Origin: Palaemon carinicauda
Lineage: Eukaryota > Arthropoda > Malacostraca > Decapoda > Palaemonidae
NCBI RefSeq assembly: GCF_036898095.1
Contig: NC_090730.1
Location: 32,824,761-32,888,760 of the forward strand
Direction: 5' to 3'
DNA: 64,000 nt
The notes below the pieces were generated by a model. The model had not been told where the DNA came from. It ran no database searches and saw only the letters and a program-made list of their open reading frames with translations. Positions 47,583 through 60,470 of this stretch are shown in pieces. Every line of letters begins with the position of its first letter. The first letter of the stretch is position 1. Made by a program: the position numbers and the translations under genes.

Positions 47583-48017
47583 TTATCTCATGCACTTGCT
47601 TCGCATAATGTTTATAGAAGTCTCTGGATGATTTCCACCCTGTATATGAGCAGAGCCTCTCAAAGTCCATTCCATTTGTTGAAAGAAATTCAACGAAGAA
47701 GCAACTTTCCTTGGATCGTGACCTGTGGGTGTGCTGTCAGGATTCACTCTGTGAATAAAGTAGGTGAGTTTTGCTCTCAGTTGTCTTAGAGATAAATTTG
47801 ATCCTGAGGTTTTGCCTCGGAAGAGCTGTCCCTCCTTGAAGTCTGAAGTTCTTCGAAGATAGACCTTGAGACACTCTACTGGGCATAGAGAGACATCTTC
47901 CTTCAGAGGGCAGAAATTCAATTCTCCTGTTTCCAGGAACTAGATATGGCCTTCATTTCTGGATAAGGCTACTATTTCACTAACTCTAGCCCCTGAGGCT
48001 ATAGCAAACAGAAATAT
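47583..48017 (-). pseudogene. DIRS-C tyrosine recombinase, C-terminal part
   Basis: The frame includes CPLKEDVSLCPVECLKVYLR and the catalytic GHDPRKVASS (H-x-x-R). A frameshift follows after SLNFFQQM, and the region with the nucleophilic Tyr is out of frame. Just before the DIRS-D junction the conserved SGARVSEIVAL-like segment can be read. The N-terminal half lies beyond DIRS-D at 49473-49960. Confidence 0.85.
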
Positions 48018-48220
48018 GACAAATTCGGAGATAATTTGTATTTTTCCTAACCATACAAACCTTAGCTATTTACATTGGGTTTACCTTTTAGCGTAGCTGA
48101 AATGACGAGCCAATAGTTTTTAACGAGGGTTAATTACCCCCGCGCTAGTTAGCGGGGGTAGGGGAAGGGATAGCTTGCTACCCCTCCCCCCTCACACACC
48201 GGTGATTTGCTTCACTTCAC
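48018..48220. repeat. DIRS-D inverted terminal repeat (right end of the element)
   Basis: From GACAAATTCGGAGATAATTT to GTGATTTGCTTCACTTCAC; inverted match to 49289-49472. It contains its own hairpin around CCCCCGCGCTAGTTAGCGGG. Confidence 0.93.
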
Positions 48221-48268
48221 TTAGAGGTAGGACTTGACTTGGGGGCCAGGGTTGGCGGGCAAATATGT

Positions 48269-48368
48269 GTAAATAGCTAAGGTTTGTATGGTTAGGAAAA
48301 ATACAAATTATCTCCGAATTTGTCATTTGTTCCGTAACTGAAATACAAACCACGCTATTTATATTGGG
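48269..48368. repeat. DIRS-D internal complementary region (ICR)
   Basis: GTAAATAGCTAAGGTTTGTA...CTCCGAATTTGTC is the reverse complement of the 48018 end. ATTTGTTCCGTAACTGAAAT...GCTATTTATATTGGG is the reverse complement of the 49472 end. The join is near GTCATTTGTTCC. Confidence 0.88.
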
Positions 48369-48379
48369 TGACTTACCCC

Positions 48380-49186
48380 TTAGGAAGGGTGGAAAGTCCG
48401 CAGCCTTACTGACTTCGGCTTTGCCCGGGGACTCCATCCTTCAGTGAGTAGCACTTGAGAGAAGGAGTCCGTAGGACTCCCTTCCCCCTTCGAAGGATGT
48501 ACGGAAGGGGGAGGAGAGCCGTCAGCACCAACATCCCCAACTGCACCTGCAGAGGATTGCCCCGCCCCGTCAGAGGCCTCTGCCACCACGACATCGACGA
48601 TAGACAGAGGATCTACCTCTGCTATCACCGGCGACTGCTTAACGGCGGCCCCCAACTGGACAAGGTCAATCAGGGCAACCCTGGAGGGCAAGCCCTTAAG
48701 CCCCAGGGAAGCCCAAATCTGTAAAAGATCATCATTAGACAAAGATTCATCAATAACCTCCCCCGGAGGAGGAGGAGGAACTGCCCCGCTATGGGAGGTG
48801 ACGCCCTCTCCCCCCACCCAAGGTCGGGAAACAGAACTAGGGCCTGCGCTCCCACTCGGCCGACTCTCCTTAGGAGCCGAACGAGGGGGAGCTTCGGAGG
48901 AGGTTTGGGCGGCGAAAGAAGTGTCCCGAGAACCTTCCTCCTTCAAGGCAACCCCTGAAGGAGAACGGTCTCTCTTGGACTTCTTCTTACGCCGGCGGCC
49001 AAACCTCTCCCACTGGGAGTCAGACCACTCCCTGCACTCACTACACATATTTTCCTGATCACACCGTCGGCCTCGACACTGCGGGCAAAGGGTGTGAGGA
49101 TCCGTGTCCGTGGCCGACATAAAGGTACCACAAGGGCGGCCGGCAATTCCAGGGTACGTACGCATAGTAATAATAAAGGTGGTCAA
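48380..49186 (-). CDS. Cysteine-rich gag-like protein of DIRS-D (268 codons)
   Basis: Uninterrupted ORF. Met23 (49120) before SATDTDPHTL is a likely start, because the residues ahead of it look unconserved. After it come CPQC, RGRRC and MCSEC-EW (about residues 34-56), a cluster like the Cys-rich N-termini of the gags of DIRS-A and DIRS-C. A basic stretch RRRKKKSKRDR follows (about 65-75), then a long Pro/Ser/Gly-rich part and an acidic, helix-poor C-terminus. There is no protease or polymerase motif. It may bind nucleic acid and package the element's RNA. The function is inferred from position and composition only. Confidence 0.7.
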   Translation of the reverse strand: MTTFIITMRTYPGIAGRPCGTFMSATDTDPHTLCPQCRGRRCDQENMCSECREWSDSQWERFGRRRKKKSKRDRSPSGVALKEEGSRDTSFAAQTSSEAPPRSAPKESRPSGSAGPSSVSRPWVGGEGVTSHSGAVPPPPPGEVIDESLSNDDLLQIWASLGLKGLPSRVALIDLVQLGAAVKQSPVIAEVDPLSIVDVVVAEASDGAGQSSAGAVGDVGADGSPPPSVHPSKGEGSPTDSFSQVLLTEGWSPRAKPKSVRLRTFHPS

Positions 49187-49288
49187 CTTCTAACACACAC
49201 ACACAACTGAAAGAAAAAGCAGAAAAAAGATTAAAGGCTGTCAACGAGGACGATGGACAGACACATCTGTTCATCGCCGGAGCCAAAA

Positions 49289-49472
49289 GTGAAGTGAAGC
49301 AAATCACCGGTGTGTGGGGGGGAGGGGTAGCAAGCTATCCCTTCCCCTACCCCCGCTAACTAGCGCGGGGGTAATTAACCCTCGTTAAAAACTATTGGCT
49401 CGTCATTTCAGCTACGCTAAAAGGTAAACCCAATGTAAATAGCGTGGTTTGTATTTCGGTTACGGAACGAAT
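49289..49472. repeat. DIRS-D inverted terminal repeat (left end of the element)
   Basis: GTGAAGTGAAGCAAATCACC to GGTTACGGAACGAAT; inverted match to 48018-48220. Confidence 0.92.
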
Positions 49473-49960
49473 CACGTTTTGTGTTAGATCCTTTAGGGTG
49501 CAATCCTCATTATTCAGATTCGAAGCATAGTGTAAGACTTTGTCCAAAGACCAAGTTAGCGGCTTTGGAGGGGTTGCCGGTTTGAGTCTAGCGCATGCTT
49601 TAGGTATCTTATTGAAGATCTCACCTGAAAGGTCCACCTGAAAGGTGTACAGAAGAGGTCTAGTCAAAGCCGACTTACACGCGATTATTGTGGTGGAAGC
49701 AAGGCCTTGTTCGTGTAGGTGGATGAAGAAGAGACAGAAGTCTATTGATATTTCTGTCGGTTTCCTTGCTTTCACAAAGGAAACCCACTTCTTCCAAGAC
49801 GATTCATATTGTCTCCTAGTTGAACTTGACTTGTATTCTTCGATGAAGTCGATTTTGTCCTTTGAGATCCCAAACCTTTTCTTCGCAGCTAGGGCGAGAA
49901 AATCATGAGATGTAGGTTGTTGGTTCTCAAGGATAAAGCGTAAACAGTCGACTTCTAAAC
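49473..49960 (-). pseudogene. DIRS-C tyrosine recombinase, N-terminal part
   Basis: Reads LALAAKKRFGISK, SSSTRRQYESSWKKW, the core-binding helices, and then TWSLDKVLHYASNLN and CTLKDLTQNVI, where DIRS-D interrupts. The open frame runs on into the DIRS-D terminus and ends there, giving a chimeric end. Confidence 0.85.
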
Positions 49961-50650
49961 CAGTTGGGATCAAACTGGGTTCGGCAGAGGAAGCAGCTTC
50001 AGTTTCAACTCTAGAACTAGAGAGAACCAATTGCTTCTGGGCCGGGCCACTAATGCAGCTGTTCCTCTGAAGGATCTTAGTTTGTCGAGGACTTTTAGCA
50101 GGAGATTGGTTGGTGGGAACAGGTAGATTCGATTCCATCTGTTCCAGTCGAGAGACATAGCGTCTATCGCTTCTACTTGAGGGTCCCTCGTAAGGGGCTA
50201 CATAACGAGGTAGTTTCTTGTTGTCGCTCGTTGCGAAGAGGTCGATCTGCAGTTCTGGGACTTTTTCCAAGATGAAGGACAATGAGTCTGCATCTAGGGA
50301 CCATTCTGTCTCTAACTGCTTTCGCCTGGATACAGCATCCGCCGTCACATTGTGGAACCCTTGAAGGTGAACTGATGATAACTGCCATCTTCTCTTCCTT
50401 GCCAGGTAGAAGATGGCTAACATCACGTGATTGATGTGAGGTGATCTCGAGCCTTGTTGATTTAGACATTTTGCTATCACTTCGTTGTCCAAGACCAGTC
50501 TGATGTGGACTGATCTGTGAGGGGATAGTTTCTTCAACGTTAGGAAGACTGCCATAGCCTCCAAGATGTTGATGTGAAAGGTTTTGAACTAGTGCGACCA
50601 ATTCCCCTGCACTTTCCTTTCTTGCGAAAGGCCTCCCCATCCTTCCAGGG
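49961..50650 (-). pseudogene. DIRS-C RNase H and methyltransferase-like region
   Basis: The frame 49392-50564 begins in RNase H (MEAMAVFLTLKK, VLDNEVIAKCLNQ, NVTADAVSRR) and continues into LQIDLFATSDNKKLPRYVAP. A frameshift then moves the FPP...VA-RPR segment to another frame (49970-50158). The RNase H start with DASLEGWGG lies around 50630-50660, before a stop at about 50590. Confidence 0.83.
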
Positions 50651-51764
50651 AGGCATCTGTGTGTATTACCACTGATGGTTGAGGTGGTTGTAAGGGAATT
50701 GTTGGTGCTAGGCTCTTGGCTGTTGACCACGGCCTTAATAGCGTGTGCAATCATGTCGGTGTCAACCTTTGTTGATCTCTTCGAGCGTTTGATGCGTATC
50801 TTCTCCAGACTCCTGACGCATCCTTTAACTGTGCTTTTAGCACTGGGTCTGTCACTGCTGCGAACTGGAGAGAGCCCAATACTCTTTCTTGTTGACGTCT
50901 TGAAATCCTCTTGCGTTTGATTAGTCTCTTGACAGATCCCGCTATCTCTCTCCTCTTCTTCAGTGGAATGGAGAGATGGCGTGACTGTAAGTTCCAATGA
51001 ATTCCTAACCATTGAAACTTCTGGGCTGGAGAAAGGTGAGACTTCTTGCGGTTAATCTTGAAGCCTAGGTGCCCCAGGAACTGGATCACCTTTTCTGCCG
51101 CTTGCAGACAAGTTGTCTTGGATGCTGCCCACACCAGCCAATCGGCCAGGTATGCTACCAACTGAATTCCTTCTGAGCGTAATTGTTGGACGATTGTATC
51201 CGCAAGTTTTATGAATATCCTTGGGCTATGTTTAGCCCAAAGGGCATGGCTGTGAAGACATACTTTGTCTTCTGTATCCTGAATCCTAGGTAGGAGGAGA
51301 GGAGGCGACTGACTGGTAGGTGCCAGTAAGCATCTGCCAGGTCTATTGAGACTGTGTACGCCCCTTTTGGTAGAAGGGTCCTTATGTGTTGTAAGGTAAG
51401 CATCCGGAACTTCTTGTTCTCGATGAGCTTGTTGAGTGGAGACAAGTCTAGAATGACTCTAAGTTTGTCCAAGTCTTTCTTGGGAACACAGAACAGCCTT
51501 CCCTGGAATCTGATGGACTTCACTTTCCTTATTACCTTCTTGTTCAAGAGTTCTGAGGTATATTCTTCCAACAAGGGGGTGAAGTGTTGAAAGAATTCTG
51601 GAAAAGAGGGTGGAATTTTGTTCCATTTCCAACCAAGTCCATTCGTGATTAGGCTGTGGGCCCAGGTATCGAAGGTCCATCAATCCCGAAAGTGGAAGAG
51701 TCTGTCTACTACCTGAAACCTCTCATTACTTAGAGGTTCCTGAGGACTTGCTTCCGTGACCGCG
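50651..51764 (-). pseudogene. DIRS-C reverse transcriptase, frameshifted
   Basis: 51574-51209 holds MLEEYTSELLNKKVIRKV, VILDLSPLNKLI, SIDLADAYWHLP, SSYLGFR and MPFGLN; a frameshift follows before the usual PRIFTK. 51161-50751 holds the catalytic box as VAYLADWLVW: YLAD replaces YLDD, so the first Asp is lost. LSPAQKFQWLGI and SRRQQERVLGSLQFA of the thumb/connection part follow. Confidence 0.88.
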
Positions 51765-53698
51765 TCATCCTCTACCCCTTGAGGGGTTTCTTGAGGAGCC
51801 TCTTTTTGGGCCTCTACTTTTGTAGGGCCGAAAGGTAGTTGTGTGCCTCTCAAAATCTGGGTTGAAAACAGGAGATTGGGCCACCAGCTGCTGAGAGACC
51901 ATCTGAAAGGTGGTTTGCGGCAGGGTTACCATTTGAGGCACTGTGGCCATGGTCACGGTTGGAAGTTGTGCAGGTCTACGTAGTTTCTTTGCCTTCTTGT
52001 TCTTAGGCTGGGGACCACTATCTGAGGATGATTTCCTCTTAGAAGACATGCCCCACTTTGTTCCTATTCTCCGTGGCAGCTTTGGCAATAACTTCTTGAA
52101 CCACATCTTGTGGGAAAAGGTCTTTGCCTCATATGCATGATGTGATCAGCTTCCTGGGTTTGTGTTTTAGCGTTGCTGTGGCAAACACGTGCTCTCTACA
52201 GGTCCTCCTTGACCTGACGAAGGCATATAAGTCCTTCACAAGGGTACCCATGTGGGACTTGGCTAAGACCATGTACATGTCTGGGGCATTGGTTAGACCT
52301 GCACACATTTCCAGGCAGTTCTGATGAGACAAAGAAGCGGCAAGTCTTTCTTTTGTCTCCTGTTCCCCTCTCAAAAGATGTTTTGGCAACTTTGGAAGGT
52401 TCTCGTTGAACTGCTGGCCTGCTATCTCCGGATCCAACTTAGAGACGAAGAAGGTTAGATGTACTTCTTTCCACTTCTCCTCGCAGGTAGGCATGGCTAG
52501 AGATAATGGTTTGCATTCCTCTAGGACTGGGCATGGTTTGCCCTCATCGTCTGCTTTCATGACACAGTCATGGGCTTTCACCGAAAAGGGGAAAGCTCTG
52601 GAGGAAGGAGCAATGAAGGTTGGGTGCCTCTTGCTCAATGCCGAGACTTTGGAGTTGGTATATCCGGCTCCTTTCAGGGTCTTGGTTAGGATAGCCTGTG
52701 CCTTGTCATGCTCGAAGACAATGACTTCCTTAAGTACCGTCTCCTCGCGGAATGCTGGTTTATCTAGCAGTCTTATGTAGCAACCTGGGTATGCTGAAAA
52801 GCTGGGCCAGAATTGCAGATCTTCGATGGGTTTGGCCCCCAAGTTCTTGGAGATATAAAGCTTCCCATTCATCATGGGCATGTGCTCCGTATACCTCCAG
52901 GGGTTGGTTTTGGAGCAGTGAGGGAGGTCAGATATTCTAAGGGGCTTAGCAGAGCCCCTGGAAGCGCCAGGGCGTTTCCCTTCCTCTACCTCTCTCTTCG
53001 TCTCTTTGAGATCTTGTTTAATCTCCTCTTGTTCCTTCCGGAACACTGCCAACATCTGCTGGATCGACTCTAGGAGCGCTTCGCTCCTGCCGACCTGTAT
53101 AGCCGGTTGGGGAGTTGGGACTGAAGAGGTTGACGGCACAGGTTGATATGCCGTCACAGTGAACTGAGGGTCCTCAGTCACTGTCAAAACGGATCCTTCT
53201 TCCTCCATGGGTGGTTGAAACACTTCTTCTTCAGGGCCTTCTTGCGGTAGGTCCTGTTCGGTGTGAGTGGACACCTCCAACATCCTTTCTTGGTGGATGT
53301 CCATGCCTTACAGTGCCTTGTTGATGTCCACGTCCACTGTCAGTTGGATGATGAGAGGCTGGACCTCTACCTGGGGCACAACCGCACTGGATTGAGCCTA
53401 AGGGAACAGAAGGCACCTTAAGAGATTCGTTAGGTAGGTAAGGTCCCGGAAAGTTCTTCTGGAACCCTCTTACCCAACTTTGAAGGGTTTCCCTTGCTGT
53501 ATCCCTTGACTCCTTGGTGTCGGGGATCTCTTTTCCAAAGCCGTCGGTCAGCAAGGTCGAGCAGTTGGAGCAACCCTTCGGATCCCAGTACCTCAGAGAT
53601 CCAGATACGATGCAGCAGGGGGCATGAGACCTGCACATCGTATGCCCACAAAAGTCCTTACTCTTGTGGTTGCAGAACATAACTGCACACTTCACCAT
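51765..53698 (-). pseudogene. DIRS-C gag (three frames)
   Basis: The N-terminal piece 53698-53300 has the Cys/His cluster C-x5-C-H, FCGHTMCRSHAPCC and WDPKGCSNC, then WVRGFQKN. The main piece 53304-52129 (391 codons) has a predicted coiled coil (LLESIQQMLAVFRKEQEEIK), NPWRYTEHMP, FPSFSAYPGCYIRL-like and LSKRHPTFIAP motifs, and ends at a stop. The tail 52106-51765 is basic and Gln/Arg-rich, ending in an RG-rich segment. Together this is a complete gag with two frame breaks, and it is the best template here for the family. Confidence 0.85.
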
Positions 53699-54129
53699 TG
53701 GTTCCTCCTGTAAGGGAAATAAAGGCTGAAATGAGTATTCAGTTGTTTATATCACTGATATAAATGCATACTTATAAATAGTAATACTTACTACAATATT
53801 TAATAGCTTAGGATAGTAAGCTAGAAAGGAAATAGGAAAGACACATATCTGTGTTTCCTCTCCCAGGCAATCGTTGAGACATCCGTCAATATCAATATTT
53901 AAATTCCTTATAAGGGAAAATACAGGGTGGAATAACTCCCGTACGTAGAGCCGGAGTTAGTGAATATTTATACTAACTCCTCCACCTGTAAAATATTAAT
54001 ACTGAATGATGTTTCATAAGTGTCCTGATAATCAAAGTTTTCATCAGGGTGTTGAGGGAATACTTCAACCTCAGCATGTTATGCAGTCCCAACGATAGAC
54101 TGTGAAAGGATACACAGAGTATGTTAGAA

Positions 54130-54315
54130 ATACTTGTACTACTGTATTGTTGTATACTGTAGTAGTTTTACCAACTACTGTGTTGTTGTATACTGTGGTT
54201 TTACCAACTACTGTATTGTTATATGCTGTAGTTTTCCAACTACTGTACTGTATTGTTATATACTGTAGTTTTACTGGCTACGGTATTGTTGTATACTGTA
54301 GTTTTACCGGTACAC
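54130..54315. repeat. Minisatellite of roughly 35-40-bp units
   Basis: About five units of (T/A)CTGT(A/G)TTGTT(G/A)TATACTGT(A/G)GTTTTACC(A/G) with small length changes. Confidence 0.85.
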
Positions 54316-54837
54316 TAACGGGGTTAGGCTAGTGCCTGGTGGCACTAACTGATAGAGAGAAAAAAAGAATGGCAAGGAGGATTTCCTATTATTATGGTTT
54401 GGCACAATAATTGGAAGTGTAGGCGGGCTACTGCCACCTACTGTCTCCTTGCCAGAATGAGAGTTCTAATGGAAGGGGAGGAATGCTTCTGATTCTAGCT
54501 TCCATCCAGCCACAACTTTTGCCACCAGCTGTACTGCCAGTTGCAAGGTTTGTGGATGGCAGGCCAAGAGAGGACTGAAGAATTTTCAACAGCATGATGG
54601 GTTTCCCACCGGCAGCCGTCAGGGCCGGCTCAGTCTTTCCCCCCGGGGCATTCGCTTCCAGTGAAGGAAGGACATAAGGAGAAGTTGGCCGAGGCAGCAA
54701 CCTAACCGCCGCTGGTAGGGTCCCGGCCGGCAACTTAGTCAACCCAACAAGCCAGGATGACTGTCAGAATACCGGCGAAAGAATGATGTGACGGCTAGGC
54801 TGACACTAAAGGACAGAAGGGGTAGGGAAAAGGGTCC

Positions 54838-55137
54838 TATAGTTTGCAGGGGAGAAAGGCAGCGGCAGGTATGCCGCCTACTTTCGGCTGCAGACTAAGG
54901 AAGCATGGCTTCCTGTGCCGACGCCGTCGTGGTCGGCAGAGGAACAAAGATTCCCCTGTTGGCGACATTGTTGGCTGTAAGACATGTCTTATAGTTTACA
55001 GGGGAGAAAGGCGGCGGAAGGTATGCCGCCTACTTTCGGCTGAAAACTAAGGAAGCATAGCTTCCCGTGCCAACAACATAATGGACGGCAGAGGAACAAA
55101 GATTCCCCTGTCGGCAACATTGTCGGCTGCAAGACAG
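54838..55137. repeat. 152-bp tandem duplication with hairpin-forming cores
   Basis: Units start at about 54838 and 54990 (TATAGTTTGCAGGGGAGAAAG and TATAGTTTACAGGGGAGAAAG). Both hold GGTATGCCGCCTACTTTCGG, AACTAAGGAAGCAT(G/A)GCTTCC and AGAGGAACAAAGATTCCCCT; the last two words are imperfect palindromes. Confidence 0.85.
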
Positions 55138-55888
55138 TACACTCTGAGTTATCGTCATACTTCAAAGCCGGGATACTCGGCGGCAAAGAAGACAGACGGT
55201 ATAATACTATCTAAGTCAAGCCAGAGTTTACTACCCGGTGGCAATGACGAAAGATAGGGTTGCCGCTTGTGATGGCAGTGGCTCAGGGGGGAGAAAGGGT
55301 TTAGCCTCTTTTCTCTAAAAGAGAAAAAATATCGAATTATACCCATGAATTCTAGGGGATATATATCCCCAACCGGATTAATAGGAAACGATACGAAGAG
55401 GTTAAACAATGGGAATTACTTTACTAAAGTATACAAAACGGGTTAGGCTAGCCTAACTCCGGTGGGGAATGCGGCCACGGTTGGTACCACCGGGGTCTCC
55501 ATCGTATACGAAAGTTACGTTACATATTGGAAGAGGAAATATTATAATGTATGCAAGTCTTCACTAGTATAATTTGCCTAACCAGCTAAAAAGTTTCTTT
55601 ATAGCTAAATACCGGGAGCGTCGCACTACTGACTAAATAAAATGCATTTATGGTGTGCGACAGCGGTCTCAAAATGGCCGCCTCCGGTGTTGGCTACGCT
55701 TCACCAAACGCACTTAAATTATACGAATTTAACTGTGAGAAGGGAGTCTTAAAATTATACACAGGATAGATCAAATACTCAACTTTCCAGAGGATGAAGA
55801 TGCAGGAGATTGCATGATAATATTCCGAAAAACAGTAACAACACTGAGAGAAATGTGGGAGCGCACTGAGCTTGAATACTACAGTTTG

Positions 55889-57825
<1,937 letters not shown>

Positions 57826-57917
<92 letters not shown>
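57826..57917. repeat. (AT)n microsatellite
   Basis: AT repeat with one CATATAT interruption, at the 5' limit of the LINE fragment. Confidence 0.95.
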
Positions 57918-57921
<4 letters not shown>

Positions 57922-57998
57922 TGAAAGATGTCCAGACTCTTCTTCCTCCTCTTTATTTTATCCTTGAAGCTCGCCAGGAGCAACAACCTACCTCAATA

Positions 57999-58000
57999 TA

Positions 58001-58088
<88 letters not shown>
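57999..58088. repeat. (TG)n-(AT)n microsatellite
   Basis: Six TG units and then a long AT run, ending near ACACTAGTCAC. Confidence 0.95.
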
Positions 58089-58091
<3 letters not shown>

Positions 58092-58123
58092 TAGTCACTA
58101 AAAAGCATAAGTTTTGAGACTGT

Positions 58124-58760
58124 CTAATTACATTTCATTTTGTTATTGACTTGGACAGTGGCAGTAAAATGTTTCTCTGCATAGGAATAGCATAACAGCA
58201 GGTACTTTTCAGCTATAGCTCTGATGAGCAAGACTAGATGATTTTGTAATGGATCACTGTCAAACACAGGTTCTCTAAATTTTTTAAATTGCTTTGCCTG
58301 TGTAATATTGCATAACTGATTCATAACACCATATACAATTTTTTGGAACTAATTTTGCCATGGCTAATGTCCGAGTCTTCATTAAAAGATATTGTTTTTC
58401 CAGACAAAATCTCACATCTCTGGCAGATTTTTACATCATCTGAAGGATGAATCAAATCTCTTTTACTTTTCCATTTGATTAAACTTGGCAATTTTTTATT
58501 GTCATCGGGAGCCAAACAATCTTAGCAAACTCCACAACACAAGTATTTCTTCAATTTATACACAATAAATCCTACAATACATACCACAATACTATAAGAA
58601 CAAAGTGATAGGTGATAAGATGTAGGAATGTAAGTATATTCCTCTTTACTATCACTTATATCCATACTGCTATCTGCTATTAACCTCTTCTTAGTACAAG
58701 ACACATTTATAATATCAAATGAGTTGCATCTTTGATGATATCTCCTTGCTCTTTTTCTAG
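58124..58760 (-). pseudogene. P-element/THAP-type transposase, C-terminal fossil
   Basis: Read on the minus strand, pieces match the C-terminal third of P-element-like (THAP) transposases. They are VVCIVGFIVYKLKKYLCCGVC (family pattern Y-IAG-V-RKL--L-C--C), a stop, then SLIKWKSKRDLIHPSDDVKI (pattern L---K--GGLI-PS-DV-), and then LQNHLVLLIRAIAEKYLLLC (pattern H---L---I---YL-IR-H). The frames 58926-58522, 58515-58321 and 58324-58124 are separated by stops. No DNA-binding THAP domain or catalytic DDE part is seen. The match rests on my memory of family patterns. Confidence 0.5.
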
Positions 58761-58926
58761 AAGTAGCAGTGTTTGAAGAATCTAATGAAGGCCAAGCAGA
58801 ACTGGAATAATATAAGAAGTGCATAAGCCTCTTCTTTTTCACCTTCATCAGGGTAACAAAAACCAGCAACGACGCTCCCACAAGGTTAAGGCCACAGAGG
58901 ACTCTACAAAGCAATAGAGACAACAC

Positions 58927-60470
58927 CAGCAGGTGTTACATCCTTCAACACCTCCACAAGTGAAGCAAAAGTCAGGAAGAAACCCCAGGAGAATCCTTAG
59001 TAAACCCAGAAGCAGCCAAACCTAGGGCTGATGGAGCACCAGCAACGTACAAGGAAGACTAATTTCCTTAGGTTCATGTTAATTTCATTGTTGTACAACT
59101 ACACATAATGAAAGGATGATGGCATATAGTCATGTCCCTACAACGGGAACATGGATGATGAGGTTGAAGACAGGTTTTCTGAAAAAACTGTTACACATTT
59201 ACATTTTCTCCGGAAACAACTGCATATCCTTGCATTCTTCCTTAAATTTATCCATAAAACATGACAGTCTGTCTGCACCCTTATCCACTTTTTCTAAAGA
59301 GAGAAATAATAAAATCTGAAGATGCAGCAAAAGTTTGTCTGCCTGGCTTGTGGAAAAATCAAAAGTCAACGTCAAGCCGACTAACAGGGGACCGGATCTT
59401 CTCCACCAAATGCCAGTAGTTACTGTAACTAATTCATTAAATTTCAATGGTCATTCCAACCTTCGCTGAAGTCATACCCTTATTAAAGGACGACGGCCTA
59501 TATAAGTGTGGGAGCAAACTAAGATTTCAATTTCAGTTTGTTATTGAATATACCCAGACATGGACTTACATGCTACTTGCATTGGGTATGGTTAAAAATA
59601 AATTATAAAAATGTAATAAAATTTTATTCAAAACTTTGAAATATACATTAACACAAATATTGAAATAACTAAATTTGTGACGTAAGTAGGAAATGTCCAC
59701 TATAAAGTGACGCACAGTATAGAGTATGTTCCTCGTAAATGACACAATAGACAGTAGAGTGTACTTACCATCTGCTATTATTCTTATGCAGTAATCCCTC
59801 ACCATATTGCAGTTCACTTATCACACACTCAGTACATTTATAAATATATTATATATATGAATCTGTTTTACTGTACGTACACCATACATACCGTTTACCA
59901 TTACAATAAAACGAGTAAGTCATGCTTGCACAAATAAGTTTATAGTAGCATTGGTTCATATCTTGTAAGTTAAAATAAAATATAAATGGGACAAAGTATG
60001 AAAATATTTTACAGTATAAGTTAACTATAAAACAATTTGCCATTTCATTTTTCTTTGCTTTCATTATCAACAAATTTGGTTCAATAACAAAAACACATTG
60101 TTTACAGTTTGTTTAGTTTGTTAGGAAGAATAAAATCTAGTGTGCCATAGGCGATACAAAGAATGCCACATCTATATGGAAAACGAAACTCAGGAAGCAT
60201 GGGGATAGTAGCCTAGCTGGCACAGGATTTCGTACAGGGCATACTATTGGCCAGTAGAGGAGAGACAACCAATCAAAACTTGCTCAACAATATCCTGGCT
60301 GCTGTTTGGCTGTCTGACCACAGGATCCCTTTCAAGCAAACTGCAGCACCTGGTATCCCAAGTTGTCCAGTTTGCTTCTACCTATACGTACATGACATTA
60401 CTTCGTATGTTTATCAGTGTTGCATGGTATTCTTTTGCATTTTTGGCTAAAATTGTGAATTGCTTTCAAC
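58927..60470. other. Non-coding stretch, nothing recognised
   Basis: AT-rich DNA with only short frames. The upstream part of the P-type transposase might lie here in decayed form, but I could not identify it. Confidence 0.45.

Larger units (their letters stand above)
48018..49472 (-). mobile_element. DIRS-D: small DIRS derivative with ITRs, ICR and a single gag-like ORF, nested in DIRS-C
   Basis: The ITRs are 48018-48220 and 49289-49472, inverted to each other. A third region at 48269-48368 carries the reverse complements of both ends joined head to head, which is an ICR. Only one ORF (48380-49186) lies between ICR and left ITR; there is no RT, RNase H or recombinase. The layout ITR-ICR-ORF-ITR is compact and complete, not an obvious random deletion. 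The ends interrupt the DIRS-C recombinase gene without a clear duplication. I infer a non-autonomous DIRS element moved by the enzymes of another family. Confidence 0.8.
53699..55888 (-). other. DIRS-C 5' region, non-coding, with GC-rich hairpins and tandem repeats
   Basis: Lies between gag and the left ITR. It contains the minisatellite at 54130-54315 and a 152-bp duplication at 54838-55137. GC-rich words (GCCGGC, GGCGGC) contrast with the AT-rich flanks, as in DIRS-A. Confidence 0.55.
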
